Assembly: GCA_002366685.1 (NCBI GenBank)
Contig: DFBP01000168.1
Span: 36,529 to 49,412, forward strand
Reading direction: 5' to 3'
DNA length: 12,884 nucleotides
DNA from: Rhodobacterales bacterium UBA3077
GTDB taxonomy: Bacteria > Pseudomonadota > Alphaproteobacteria > Rhodobacterales > Rhodobacteraceae
Shown here: in pieces, positions 6,766-12,264 of the stretch
How the letters are laid out: the number at the start of each line of letters is the position of its first letter
Position numbering within the stretch: position 1 is the first letter of the stretch
Notes under the pieces: model-generated
Told to the model about the DNA's origin: nothing
Seen by the model: the letters and a program-made list of their open reading frames with translations, nothing else
The model's database searches: none
Made by a program: the position numbers and the translations under genes

Positions 6766-7722
6766 ATGAGCTTCAAGGTCCAGCCCGCCAGCCCCAGCCA
6801 ACCCAATCGCTGCCAGCTTTTTGGCCCGGGTTCGCGCCCAGCAATTTTTGAAAAAATGGCGTCAAGCGCGGCAGACGTGATCAACCTTGATCTGGAAGAC
6901 AGCGTCGCACCGGCGGACAAAGCCGAGGCGCGGGCCAATGTGATTGAAGCGGTTAACAATATCGATTGGGGCAATAAAACCTTGTCGGTGCGGATCAATG
7001 GCCTCGACACCGAACACTGGTATCGGGATGTGGTGGACCTTTTGGAGCAAACCAACGGGCGGCTGGACCAGATCATGATCCCGAAGGCCGGGAATGCGGG
7101 CGATATATACGCTGTAGACGCGTTGGTTTCATCAATCGAGGCGGGCAAACAAGCGGCAAAAGCCATTAAATTCGAGGTCATCATTGAAACAGCCGCAGGC
7201 TTGGCTCATGTGGAAGAGATCGCCGCAGCCAGCCCTCGGATGAATGCCATGAGCTTGGGCGCAGCGGATTACGCGGCTTCAATGGGTATGCAAACCACCG
7301 GCATTGGGGGCACGCAAGAAAACTATTATATGCTGACGCCTGACGGACAGCACCACTGGGGGGACCCTTGGCATGCCCCTGTCGTTGCCATTGTTGCGGC
7401 CTGCCGCACCCACGGTTTGCTGCCGGTTGACGGCCCCTATGGCGATTTTTCCGATGATGCCGGTTTTATTGCGCAGGCCAAGCGCTCAGCCACGCTGGGC
7501 ATGGTTGGAAAATGGGCAATCCATCCGAAACAGGTGGCACTCGCCAATGAGGTCTTTACCCCGTCTGAAGCGCAAGTCACCGAGGCAAAAGAAATTCTGG
7601 CCGCCATGGAACAGGCCAAAGCAGAAGGGCAAGGCGCCACGGTTTACAAAGGACGGCTGGTTGACATCGCGTCCATCAAACAGGCCGAAGTGATTGTGCG
7701 GCAGGCCGAGCTAATCAGCTAA
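6766..7722 (+). CDS. mcl1: L-malyl-CoA / beta-methylmalyl-CoA lyase (Mcl1)
   Basis: This enzyme reversibly cleaves malyl-CoA to acetyl-CoA and glyoxylate, and beta-methylmalyl-CoA to propionyl-CoA and glyoxylate. It serves the ethylmalonyl-CoA pathway of acetate assimilation in Rhodobacterales. It belongs to the HpcH/HpaI (CitE-like) aldolase superfamily. With the start at ATG 6766 (after AGGAA, 6755-6759) the protein has 318 residues, matching the Rhodobacter enzyme as I remember it, and begins MSFKVQPASPSQPNRCQLFG. Expected active-site residues are present: R76 (SVRIN), the Mg ligands E141 (EVIIETAAG) and D168 (LGAADYA), and D300 near the C-terminus (GRLVDIAS). An open frame extends to 6631 but overlaps the MFS gene and lacks family similarity. 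The 3' end overlaps the convergent regulator gene by 12 bases. Confidence 0.95.
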   Translation: MSFKVQPASPSQPNRCQLFGPGSRPAIFEKMASSAADVINLDLEDSVAPADKAEARANVIEAVNNIDWGNKTLSVRINGLDTEHWYRDVVDLLEQTNGRLDQIMIPKAGNAGDIYAVDALVSSIEAGKQAAKAIKFEVIIETAAGLAHVEEIAAASPRMNAMSLGAADYAASMGMQTTGIGGTQENYYMLTPDGQHHWGDPWHAPVVAIVAACRTHGLLPVDGPYGDFSDDAGFIAQAKRSATLGMVGKWAIHPKQVALANEVFTPSEAQVTEAKEILAAMEQAKAEGQGATVYKGRLVDIASIKQAEVIVRQAELIS

Positions 7723-8559
7723 CGGCAGGCAAATATCCGTGCGCAACTCATTTGGGGAGACCTCTCGCGGGTCTTCCAACACCATCGCATAGATCGGGGC
7801 GTCGGAAAGCTCGACGCCGTTGTTGGGCACCCAGTGACCATACAGGTATTTATAGGCTTCATAGAGCCCGACAAGCGGGCCTTTGAAGTGCAACACCGCA
7901 CAAGGCCCGGCGGCAACCTGTGTCTCGCCGAAATTGTCCGGCAGCGCCGCGTCATCTGAAATGACAAACCCTATATGACTGCGCAGTTCTGGCTCGGGCA
8001 CCAAAAACGGGTCATCATGGAGAACGGCAATCGCCTTCATATCGCCATATACTTTTTCGCGCAGCGCGAGCCGAGCGTGGAGCTGCGCAATTGTCCGCCC
8101 CAAACGCTGATAGTCACCCCGGTGGAAATCAGATACCAGCCGGTAACCGGGTTGCCTGCACACTTCGATCTCGAAACTTTGGAACGGCTTCTGTGAGGGT
8201 GCTTCACTGGCCTTATAATGCGATTCGGACTTGCGAAACTTGGAAGGTGTAAGGCCATAATCAGCCTGAAAGCTGCGGGAAAAGCTTTGCGCATTGCCGT
8301 AACCGCACTTGGACGCAATTTCGGATATGCTGTCATCTGATTGCAGCAGTAAAATGGTTGCACGATCCATCCTCACCCGGCGGATACAGTTGGCAAGGGT
8401 CTCTCCTGTGATACCGTAGAACACGCGGTGCCAATGAAACGGCGACATACAAGCAATGGAAGACAAAGTGTCGAGCGACAGGTCACCATCCAGATTTTCA
8501 TGGATATGGCTGAGCACCCGCAGGATACGCCGCTCGTAAGATAGATTTTTGGTGATCAC
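7711..8559 (-). CDS. AraC-family transcriptional regulator with GyrI-like effector domain
   Basis: The 282-residue protein begins with an AraC-type double helix-turn-helix at about residues 8-110. The second helix-turn-helix and family signature is ISEIASKCGYGNAQSFSRSF near 78-97, followed by YGLTPSKFRK. From about residue 126 to the end it has a GyrI-like small-molecule-binding domain (EVCRQPGYRLVSDFHRGDY..., ending LRTDICLPL). This DNA-binding-first layout is that of the Rob/SoxS-like and BltR-like ligand-responsive regulators. The start is GTG 8559, preceded on the minus strand by GGGGA at normal distance. It converges on mcl1 and diverges from accA. Its target and ligand are unknown; the flanking genes or its own promoter are the first candidates. 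Confidence 0.92.
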   Translation of the reverse strand: MITKNLSYERRILRVLSHIHENLDGDLSLDTLSSIACMSPFHWHRVFYGITGETLANCIRRVRMDRATILLLQSDDSISEIASKCGYGNAQSFSRSFQADYGLTPSKFRKSESHYKASEAPSQKPFQSFEIEVCRQPGYRLVSDFHRGDYQRLGRTIAQLHARLALREKVYGDMKAIAVLHDDPFLVPEPELRSHIGFVISDDAALPDNFGETQVAAGPCAVLHFKGPLVGLYEAYKYLYGHWVPNNGVELSDAPIYAMVLEDPREVSPNELRTDICLPLAD

Positions 8560-8581
8560 TATGTCAGTCCCCGTTCACAGC

Positions 8582-8610
8582 TACTTATGCTTGGCAGAAA
8601 TAGGTCGCAA
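8582..8610 (-). promoter_or_regulatory. Candidate promoter of the AraC-type regulator
   Basis: On the minus strand TTGCGA (8605-8610) and TAAGTA (8582-8587) are 17 bases apart, placing transcription start near 8575 and leaving a leader of about 16 bases that contains the GGGGA ribosome binding site. The -10 box is only a partial match. Confidence 0.35.
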
Positions 8611-8644
8611 GGGTTGAGGTGCATTTTCATAGGGGCATTCCCCG

Positions 8645-8675
8645 TTGCAATTCGATGAAACGCCCGCCATATATA
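8645..8675 (+). promoter_or_regulatory. Candidate promoter of accA
   Basis: TTGCAA (8645-8650) is followed at 17-19 bases by the overlapping AT-rich hexamers CATATA (8668-8673) and TATATA (8670-8675). Start of transcription would be near 8681, about 20 bases before the ATG at 8700. A small GGGG-CATT-CCCC inverted repeat (8632-8643) lies directly upstream of the -35 box. Confidence 0.45.
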
Positions 8676-8699
8676 GCAGGAAATCTGCACGGGGAAATC

Positions 8700-9662
8700 A
8701 TGCGAAACTATCTTGAGTTTGAAAAAGGTCTGGCCGAGATTGAAGGCAAAGCCGAGGAATTGCGGGCCATGGCGCTGCAAAACCCCGAGATGGATGTGGA
8801 AGACGAAGCCTCGGGGCTCGACGCCAAGGCCGATAGCCTGTTGAAAGAGCTTTATGCTGACCTGACCCCGTGGCGGAAATGTCAGGTGGCCCGCCACCCC
8901 GAGCGGCCCCATTGCATTGATTATATAGGCGCGTTGTTTCAGGAATATACCCCGCTGGCGGGCGACCGTAATTTTGCAGATGACCACGCGATTATGGGTG
9001 GCCTCGCACGGTTCAATGACCGGCCTGTTGTGGTGATCGGCCATGAAAAAGGCCATGATACCAACAGCCGGATCGAACGGAATTTTGGCATGGCACGGCC
9101 CGAGGGTTATCGCAAAGCCACCCGTTTGATGGACCTTGCGGACCGGTTCAAACTGCCCGTGATTACGATCGTGGATACACAGGGTGCCTACCCTGGCAAA
9201 GGGGCCGAGGAGCGCGGGCAGTCCGAAGCCATTGCGCGGGCGACCGAAAAATGCCTGCAAATCGGCGTGCCTCTTGTTGCGGTGATCATTGGGGAAGGCG
9301 GCTCCGGTGGCGCGGTGGCTTTTGCTGCGTCAGACAAGCTCGCTATGCTGGAGCACTCGGTTTACTCGGTCATTTCGCCCGAGGGCTGCGCAGCGATTCT
9401 CTGGAAAGATTCAGAGAAAATGCGCGAAGCTGCCGAAGCGCTGCGCCTCACGGCGCAAGATCTCAAAAAACTGACGGTCGCAGATGTTGTTATTCCGGAG
9501 CCGGTTGGCGGCGCGCACCGTGGCCGCGAAGAAACCATTGCGTCAGTGGGAAAAGCCATTGAGGCGATGCTGTCCGAGCTGGAAAAAAGTGAAGGCGATA
9601 AGCTGGTCGAGACGCGCCGCAAGCGGTTCCTTGACCTCGGAAAAACCGCGTTTAACCTCTAA
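8700..9662 (+). CDS. accA: Acetyl-CoA carboxylase carboxyltransferase subunit alpha
   Basis: AccA pairs with AccD to form the carboxyltransferase that moves CO2 from carboxybiotin to acetyl-CoA, producing malonyl-CoA for fatty acid synthesis in the cytosol. The 320-residue product is the usual length. Recognisable features are the N-terminal helical region (YLEFEKGLAEIEGKAEELRA), the core GDRNFADDHAIMGGLARF, GHEKGHDT, FGMARPEGYRKA, AYPGKGAEERGQSEAIA, and the oxyanion-hole glycines GGSGGA at 201-206, then HSVYSVISPEGCAAILWKD. Start ATG 8700 follows GGGGA (8691-8695). An in-frame ATG at 8619 would add 27 residues with no family similarity and would swallow the promoter. Residue 161 is Gln in VDTQGAYPG, where DTPGAYPG is usual in AccA. 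Confidence 0.96.
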   Translation: MRNYLEFEKGLAEIEGKAEELRAMALQNPEMDVEDEASGLDAKADSLLKELYADLTPWRKCQVARHPERPHCIDYIGALFQEYTPLAGDRNFADDHAIMGGLARFNDRPVVVIGHEKGHDTNSRIERNFGMARPEGYRKATRLMDLADRFKLPVITIVDTQGAYPGKGAEERGQSEAIARATEKCLQIGVPLVAVIIGEGGSGGAVAFAASDKLAMLEHSVYSVISPEGCAAILWKDSEKMREAAEALRLTAQDLKKLTVADVVIPEPVGGAHRGREETIASVGKAIEAMLSELEKSEGDKLVETRRKRFLDLGKTAFNL

Positions 9663-9689
9663 TTTCTTTACGCCGGTCTGCAATAGGCA

Positions 9690-9717
9690 TTGCGCTTTTG
9701 CCAACCAGCCTTATGTT
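9690..9717 (+). promoter_or_regulatory. Promoter of rnpB
   Basis: TTGCGC (9690-9695) and TATGTT (9712-9717) are separated by 16 bases. Seven bases after the -10 box is position 9724, exactly where the 5' strand of RNase P RNA helix P1 begins. The agreement between promoter spacing and the RNA structure supports both calls. Confidence 0.6.
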
Positions 9718-9723
9718 GTCCAC

Positions 9724-10082
9724 GCGGATGGCTGGATGGCTGCACTACGTGTGAGGAAAGTCCGGACTCCAGGAAGGCATGGCGCCGGTTAACGGCCGGC
9801 CGGGGCAACCCGAGGGAAAGCGCCACAGAAAACAGACCGCCTTGTTTCGGCAAGGTAAGGGTGAAACGGTGGGGTAAGAGCCCACCGCTCCGCTGGCAAC
9901 AGCGGGGGCACGGCAAGCCCCGCCAGGAGCAAAGCCAAATAGGGGTCTCGCGGGCTTGCGCCCGGGCACTACCACCCAGAGACCCGGGTTGGCTGCTAGA
10001 GTGTGTTGGTAACAATACACCCAGATGAATGGTCATCGAAGGGCTTCGGCCCCGAACAAAATCCGGCTTACAGGCCATCCGC
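9724..10082 (+). ncRNA. rnpB: RNase P RNA, bacterial type A
   Basis: This is the catalytic RNA that removes the 5' leader of precursor tRNAs. The ends are set by helix P1: GCGGATGGC (9724-9732) pairs perfectly with GCCATCCGC (10074-10082), giving about 359 bases. Universally conserved segments are visible in order: GAGGAAAGTCCGG (9753-9765), GGTAAGGGTGAAAC with GGGGTAAGAGCCCACCGC in the middle domain, GGCACGGCAAGCCCCGCC (9905-9922), GGAGCAAAGCCAAATAGGGG, AGATGAATGGTCATC (10023-10037), and ACAAAATCCGGCTTAC (10056-10071). The loop that pairs with the tRNA CCA end reads GGC (9912-9914) where E. coli has GGU. I believe this variant occurs in other alphaproteobacteria but could not check it. All open frames in this interval are spurious. 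Confidence 0.96.
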
Positions 10083-10105
10083 ATAATTCTTTCAGGGAGC
10101 TTTTC

Positions 10106-10435
10106 TTGAACCGGTTTTTCTTTTTCGCGGCTTTGTCTTTGGCAACGGTTTCCTGCACGCCGGAGACCGCACCGGACGGCTCCGCGATTAACCCGCTTTG
10201 GCCTTCCGAGCGGCAAGAATGCGCACGCGAAGGTGGCAGATGGGGCCGCGGCGGGATTCTCCGGCTGGAGATGTGTTTTCCATCCTATTCCGATGCTGGC
10301 AAAAGCTGCGCAAAAGCGTCTGACTGCGAAGGCATTTGCCTTGCGGATACACGGCAATGCTCGGAAACATTCTTTTTCGGATGCTACAGCTATCTGGAAG
10401 ATAACGGCGAGGCGGTCGAGATTTGTGTGGATTAG
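10106..10435 (+). CDS. Small cysteine-rich predicted lipoprotein, function unknown
   Basis: I do not recognise a named function. Starting at TTG 10106, which lies six bases after AGGGAG (10094-10099), the product has 109 residues. It opens with a classical export signal (NRFFFFAALSLATVSC), whose final Cys could be lipidated, although Thr at -3 makes the lipobox imperfect. The mature part has eight further cysteines, an even number, in two groups, with a motif DAGKSCAKASDCEGICL near the middle. I recall similar motifs in small secreted or lipoprotein-like proteins of other proteobacteria. Four disulfides in the periplasm would be the natural prediction. The frame is open back to 10025, but that part lies inside rnpB. 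It begins 24 bases after rnpB and converges on yaaA with three bases between stops. Confidence 0.75.
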   Translation: MNRFFFFAALSLATVSCTPETAPDGSAINPLWPSERQECAREGGRWGRGGILRLEMCFPSYSDAGKSCAKASDCEGICLADTRQCSETFFFGCYSYLEDNGEAVEICVD

Positions 10436-10451
10436 CGCCTAGAGGGCGCTA
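10433..10451. terminator. Inverted repeat holding both stop codons of a convergent pair
   Basis: TAGCGCC, loop TAGAG, and GGCGCTA form a perfect 7-bp GC-rich stem. The left arm starts with the TAG stop of the lipoprotein gene, and the stop of yaaA (CTA on the plus strand, 10439-10441) spans the left arm and loop. It could form the same hairpin in both transcripts and terminate or stabilise both. No T run follows on either strand, so a factor-independent terminator is not certain. Confidence 0.4.
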
Positions 10452-11212
10452 TCAGGATAGGCGCGGCTAAACACCAATCGCTCATCATCCGATTGGTCCG
10501 GCTGAAACGCATAGCCGCCAAGATCAAACCCTTTGATCCGGTCGATATCTTCAATCCGGTTTTGCATCACATAACGCGCCATCATCCCGCGTGCTTTCTT
10601 GGCAAAAAAGCTTACAATTTTGGATTCACCGTCGCGCTCTTCCAGAAACACCGGTGTGATCACGCGCATTTTCAGGGCTTCCAGCTTTACTGCCGAGAAA
10701 TACTCCACAGAGGCGCAATTGAGCAGGACCTCTTCACCGGTTTCATTGAGCGCTTCGGCTAAGCGCGCCCCCCAGTATTGATACAGGGTTTTGCCACGGC
10801 GCGTTGCCAAGCGGCTACCCATTTCCAGCCGGTAGGGCTGGATGTTATCCATCGGGCGGAGCACGCCGTAAAGGCCGGAGAGAATGCGCAGGTGATCTTG
10901 CGCGTAGGTGAGGTCATCCGCCGAAAAGGTGTCAGCTTGCAGGCCGGTGTAGGTATCCCCCGCGAAGGCCAGCGCGGCAGGTTTAACCTGCTCGGGAGTG
11001 GGCGACTCTTCAAAGGATTTGAAACGGGTCTGGTTGAGCTTTGCCAATGGCTCGCTGATCGACATCAGCTTGCGCAGCTTGGCCACACTCAAACGCCGCG
11101 CCGTGCGGCTCAGGCTATAGGCATCAGCTTTGAATTCCGGTTCGGTCGCGTCAATTTTGAGCTGGGCACCCTCGAATTCCAGTTTCTTGGCTGGCGAAAT
11201 TACTGTGATCAT
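10439..11212 (-). CDS. yaaA: Peroxide stress protein YaaA (DUF328)
   Basis: YaaA is a cytosolic protein that in E. coli limits intracellular unincorporated iron during hydrogen peroxide stress and so protects DNA and proteins; it is also reported to bind DNA. The 257-residue product has the usual length and conserved segments: SPAKKLEF at the start, GDTYTGL, LRILSGLYGVLRPMDNIQPYRLEMG in the centre, NCASVEYFSAV, and FFAKKARGMMARY near the C-terminus. ATG 11212 follows GGGAGG (11218-11223, minus strand) by five bases. The gene diverges from the lysoplasmalogenase gene. I could not pick out a convincing promoter or OxyR-type site in the shared 109-base gap. Confidence 0.95.
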   Translation of the reverse strand: MITVISPAKKLEFEGAQLKIDATEPEFKADAYSLSRTARRLSVAKLRKLMSISEPLAKLNQTRFKSFEESPTPEQVKPAALAFAGDTYTGLQADTFSADDLTYAQDHLRILSGLYGVLRPMDNIQPYRLEMGSRLATRRGKTLYQYWGARLAEALNETGEEVLLNCASVEYFSAVKLEALKMRVITPVFLEERDGESKIVSFFAKKARGMMARYVMQNRIEDIDRIKGFDLGGYAFQPDQSDDERLVFSRAYPDSAL

Positions 11213-11290
11213 GGCGGCCTCCCTTTTTCTTATTGCTTAGCGAAGCCAAGGGATATCGGCAACTGTTCCATGCTGGCCATATCCGCGCAG

Positions 11291-11321
11291 AGGGGCTAAC
11301 TTTGGTCGAAACGGAGCCCCT
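11291..11321 (+). promoter_or_regulatory. Inverted repeat ending at the start codon of the YhhN-family gene
   Basis: AGGGGCT (11291-11297) and AGCCCCT (11315-11321) are perfect 7-base inverted arms around a 17-base loop. The right arm ends on the base before the ATG and includes the last two bases of the GGAG Shine-Dalgarno (11313-11316). In RNA the stem could partly hide the ribosome binding site; in DNA it could be an operator. Either reading is inference. Confidence 0.35.
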
Positions 11322-11960
11322 ATGACACAAAGTTTGCTTTTCCCTGCCGCCGCTATGCTGGTTTTCATGAGTGCCGCCATTTACGGGTTTGGCTTTTTGC
11401 ATGCCGAAATCAGCCTCTGGCGCAGCTTTTGGAAGACGCTACCGGTGGCCCTGATGGCCGCAACAGTCGCGCTTTTTGACCTTCCGGTTTTGCTTGTGCA
11501 GGCGCTTGTGCTCAGCGCCATCGGTGATTATTTTCTTTCGCTCGGCAAATCAAAATTCACGCTGGGTCTGGTTTCGTTTTTGACAGCCCACCTGCTTTAT
11601 ATTTGGCTGTTTTGGCAGCTTACCGAGGGGGTAAAGCTTGGCTGGGGGCATGCGGGGATGGCTGCTTTTGCGCTCATTTATGGCACCTACCTGTGGTCGC
11701 GCACAGGCACGTTTCGTTTACCGGTGATGGCCTATACTCTGGTCATTGCGTTGATGGTCAGCGTAGCGCTCATGCTGCCAACCGCTTACATGCTGGTGGT
11801 ATTGGGGTCGCTTGCCTTTGCATTTTCGGACAGCGTGCTGGCCCTTGAGATGTTTGTTGTCAGCAACCCTAAATCCAGAAACGCGCTTAGCAAAGTGGTG
11901 TGGGTTTCCTACATTATTGCACAGTCTCTCATTGTGGTTGGGCTCGTCGAACGAATGTGA
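11322..11960 (+). CDS. Lysoplasmalogenase, YhhN/TMEM86 family membrane protein
   Basis: The 212-residue protein is predicted to cross the inner membrane about seven or eight times. It matches the YhhN family by KTLP at 38-41, the conserved AIGDYFLSLGKSKFTLGL segment (D69), the following FLTAHLLYIW, and FAFSDSVLALEMF near the end (D170). The two aspartates are the expected active-site pair. Characterised members (mammalian TMEM86B, and a Legionella homologue) hydrolyse the vinyl ether bond of lysoplasmalogens. Many bacterial copies remain untested, and bacteria of this group are not known for plasmalogens, so the physiological substrate is open. ATG 11322 follows GGAG (11313-11316) by five bases. 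Confidence 0.88.
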   Translation: MTQSLLFPAAAMLVFMSAAIYGFGFLHAEISLWRSFWKTLPVALMAATVALFDLPVLLVQALVLSAIGDYFLSLGKSKFTLGLVSFLTAHLLYIWLFWQLTEGVKLGWGHAGMAAFALIYGTYLWSRTGTFRLPVMAYTLVIALMVSVALMLPTAYMLVVLGSLAFAFSDSVLALEMFVVSNPKSRNALSKVVWVSYIIAQSLIVVGLVERM

Positions 11961-11985
11961 ATAATGCACAAAATTATTTAGCTTC

Positions 11986-12010
11986 GTGAAATTTTCTTTG
12001 ACAATTTCAC
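11986..12010. promoter_or_regulatory. Inverted repeat overlapping a TTGACA -35 box upstream of the cupin frame
   Basis: GTGAAATT (11986-11993) and AATTTCAC (12003-12010) are perfect 8-base inverted arms with a nine-base spacer. A consensus TTGACA -35 box (11998-12003) runs from the spacer into the right arm. The partner -10 region, 17-18 bases on, is poor (CTAGCT or TAGCTG near 12021-12027). The layout is that of an operator overlapping a promoter. The surrounding 11958-12024 is clearly AT-richer than its neighbours and also holds AATAAT-N7-ATTATT (11960-11978). Confidence 0.45.
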
Positions 12011-12024
12011 AGAATCATCTCTAG

Positions 12025-12255
12025 CTGGCCAAAACACCTCCCGAACCGGGCGCGCGGCTGGATGAAACCGTGCTCCGCGAAACCGAAGAGGCCGGGTATA
12101 TCGTGTCCGGTACGTTCGACCTCTGGATCGAAGACGAAAAATTCAGCTTAACTTCGGGCGACAGCTTTCGGTTTGAGCATAAGCCCTACCACTGGGCAAA
12201 CACGGGCACCGAGCCTGTGGTGATTATCTGGGTTGTCAGCCCACCGGTTTATTAG
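12025..12255 (+). pseudogene. 5'-truncated cupin frame, remnant of an XRE-cupin regulator
   Basis: The frame opens after a TAG at 12022-12024 and runs 76 codons to TAG 12253-12255. It reads as a cupin_2 barrel half: PPEPGARLDET, EEAGYIVSGTFDLWI, LTSGDSFRF, and HWANTGTEPVVIIWVVSPP at the end. This order and the C-terminal SPP ending are those of the sensor domain of XRE-type (PuuR-like) regulators of about 180-200 residues. The N-terminal helix-turn-helix is absent, and the 64 bases back to the preceding stop have no room for it. No ATG exists in frame. A GTG at 12070 with TGGA (12059-12062) upstream could start a 61-residue cupin. It lies nine bases before the flavoprotein gene, whose Shine-Dalgarno overlaps its stop codon. 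A functional stand-alone cupin is the alternative. Confidence 0.6.
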
Positions 12256-12264
12256 GAGATTAAA

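Noticed and set aside
8619..8699. Upstream extension of accA by 27 codons
   Set aside because: It would include the likely promoter, and AccA proteins normally start close to the YLEFEK segment.
8559..9260. 233-codon minus-strand open frame
   Set aside because: Antisense shadow of accA and the regulator-accA intergenic region; no domain and no ribosome binding site noticed.
9680..9693. GCAAT-AGGC-ATTGC as a terminator of accA
   Set aside because: A 5-bp AT-containing stem overlapping the rnpB -35 box is too weak to claim, although it is followed by a short T run.
10025..10105. ATG start of the lipoprotein frame inside rnpB
   Set aside because: The extension is encoded by the conserved 3' part of RNase P RNA and would bury the export signal; TTG 10106 with AGGGAG fits a signal peptide start.
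9668..10357. 229-codon minus-strand open frame and a 112-codon plus-strand frame at 9690-10028
   Set aside because: Both cover the RNase P RNA gene, whose conserved segments and P1 pairing explain the interval; the proteins are low-complexity and unlike anything known.
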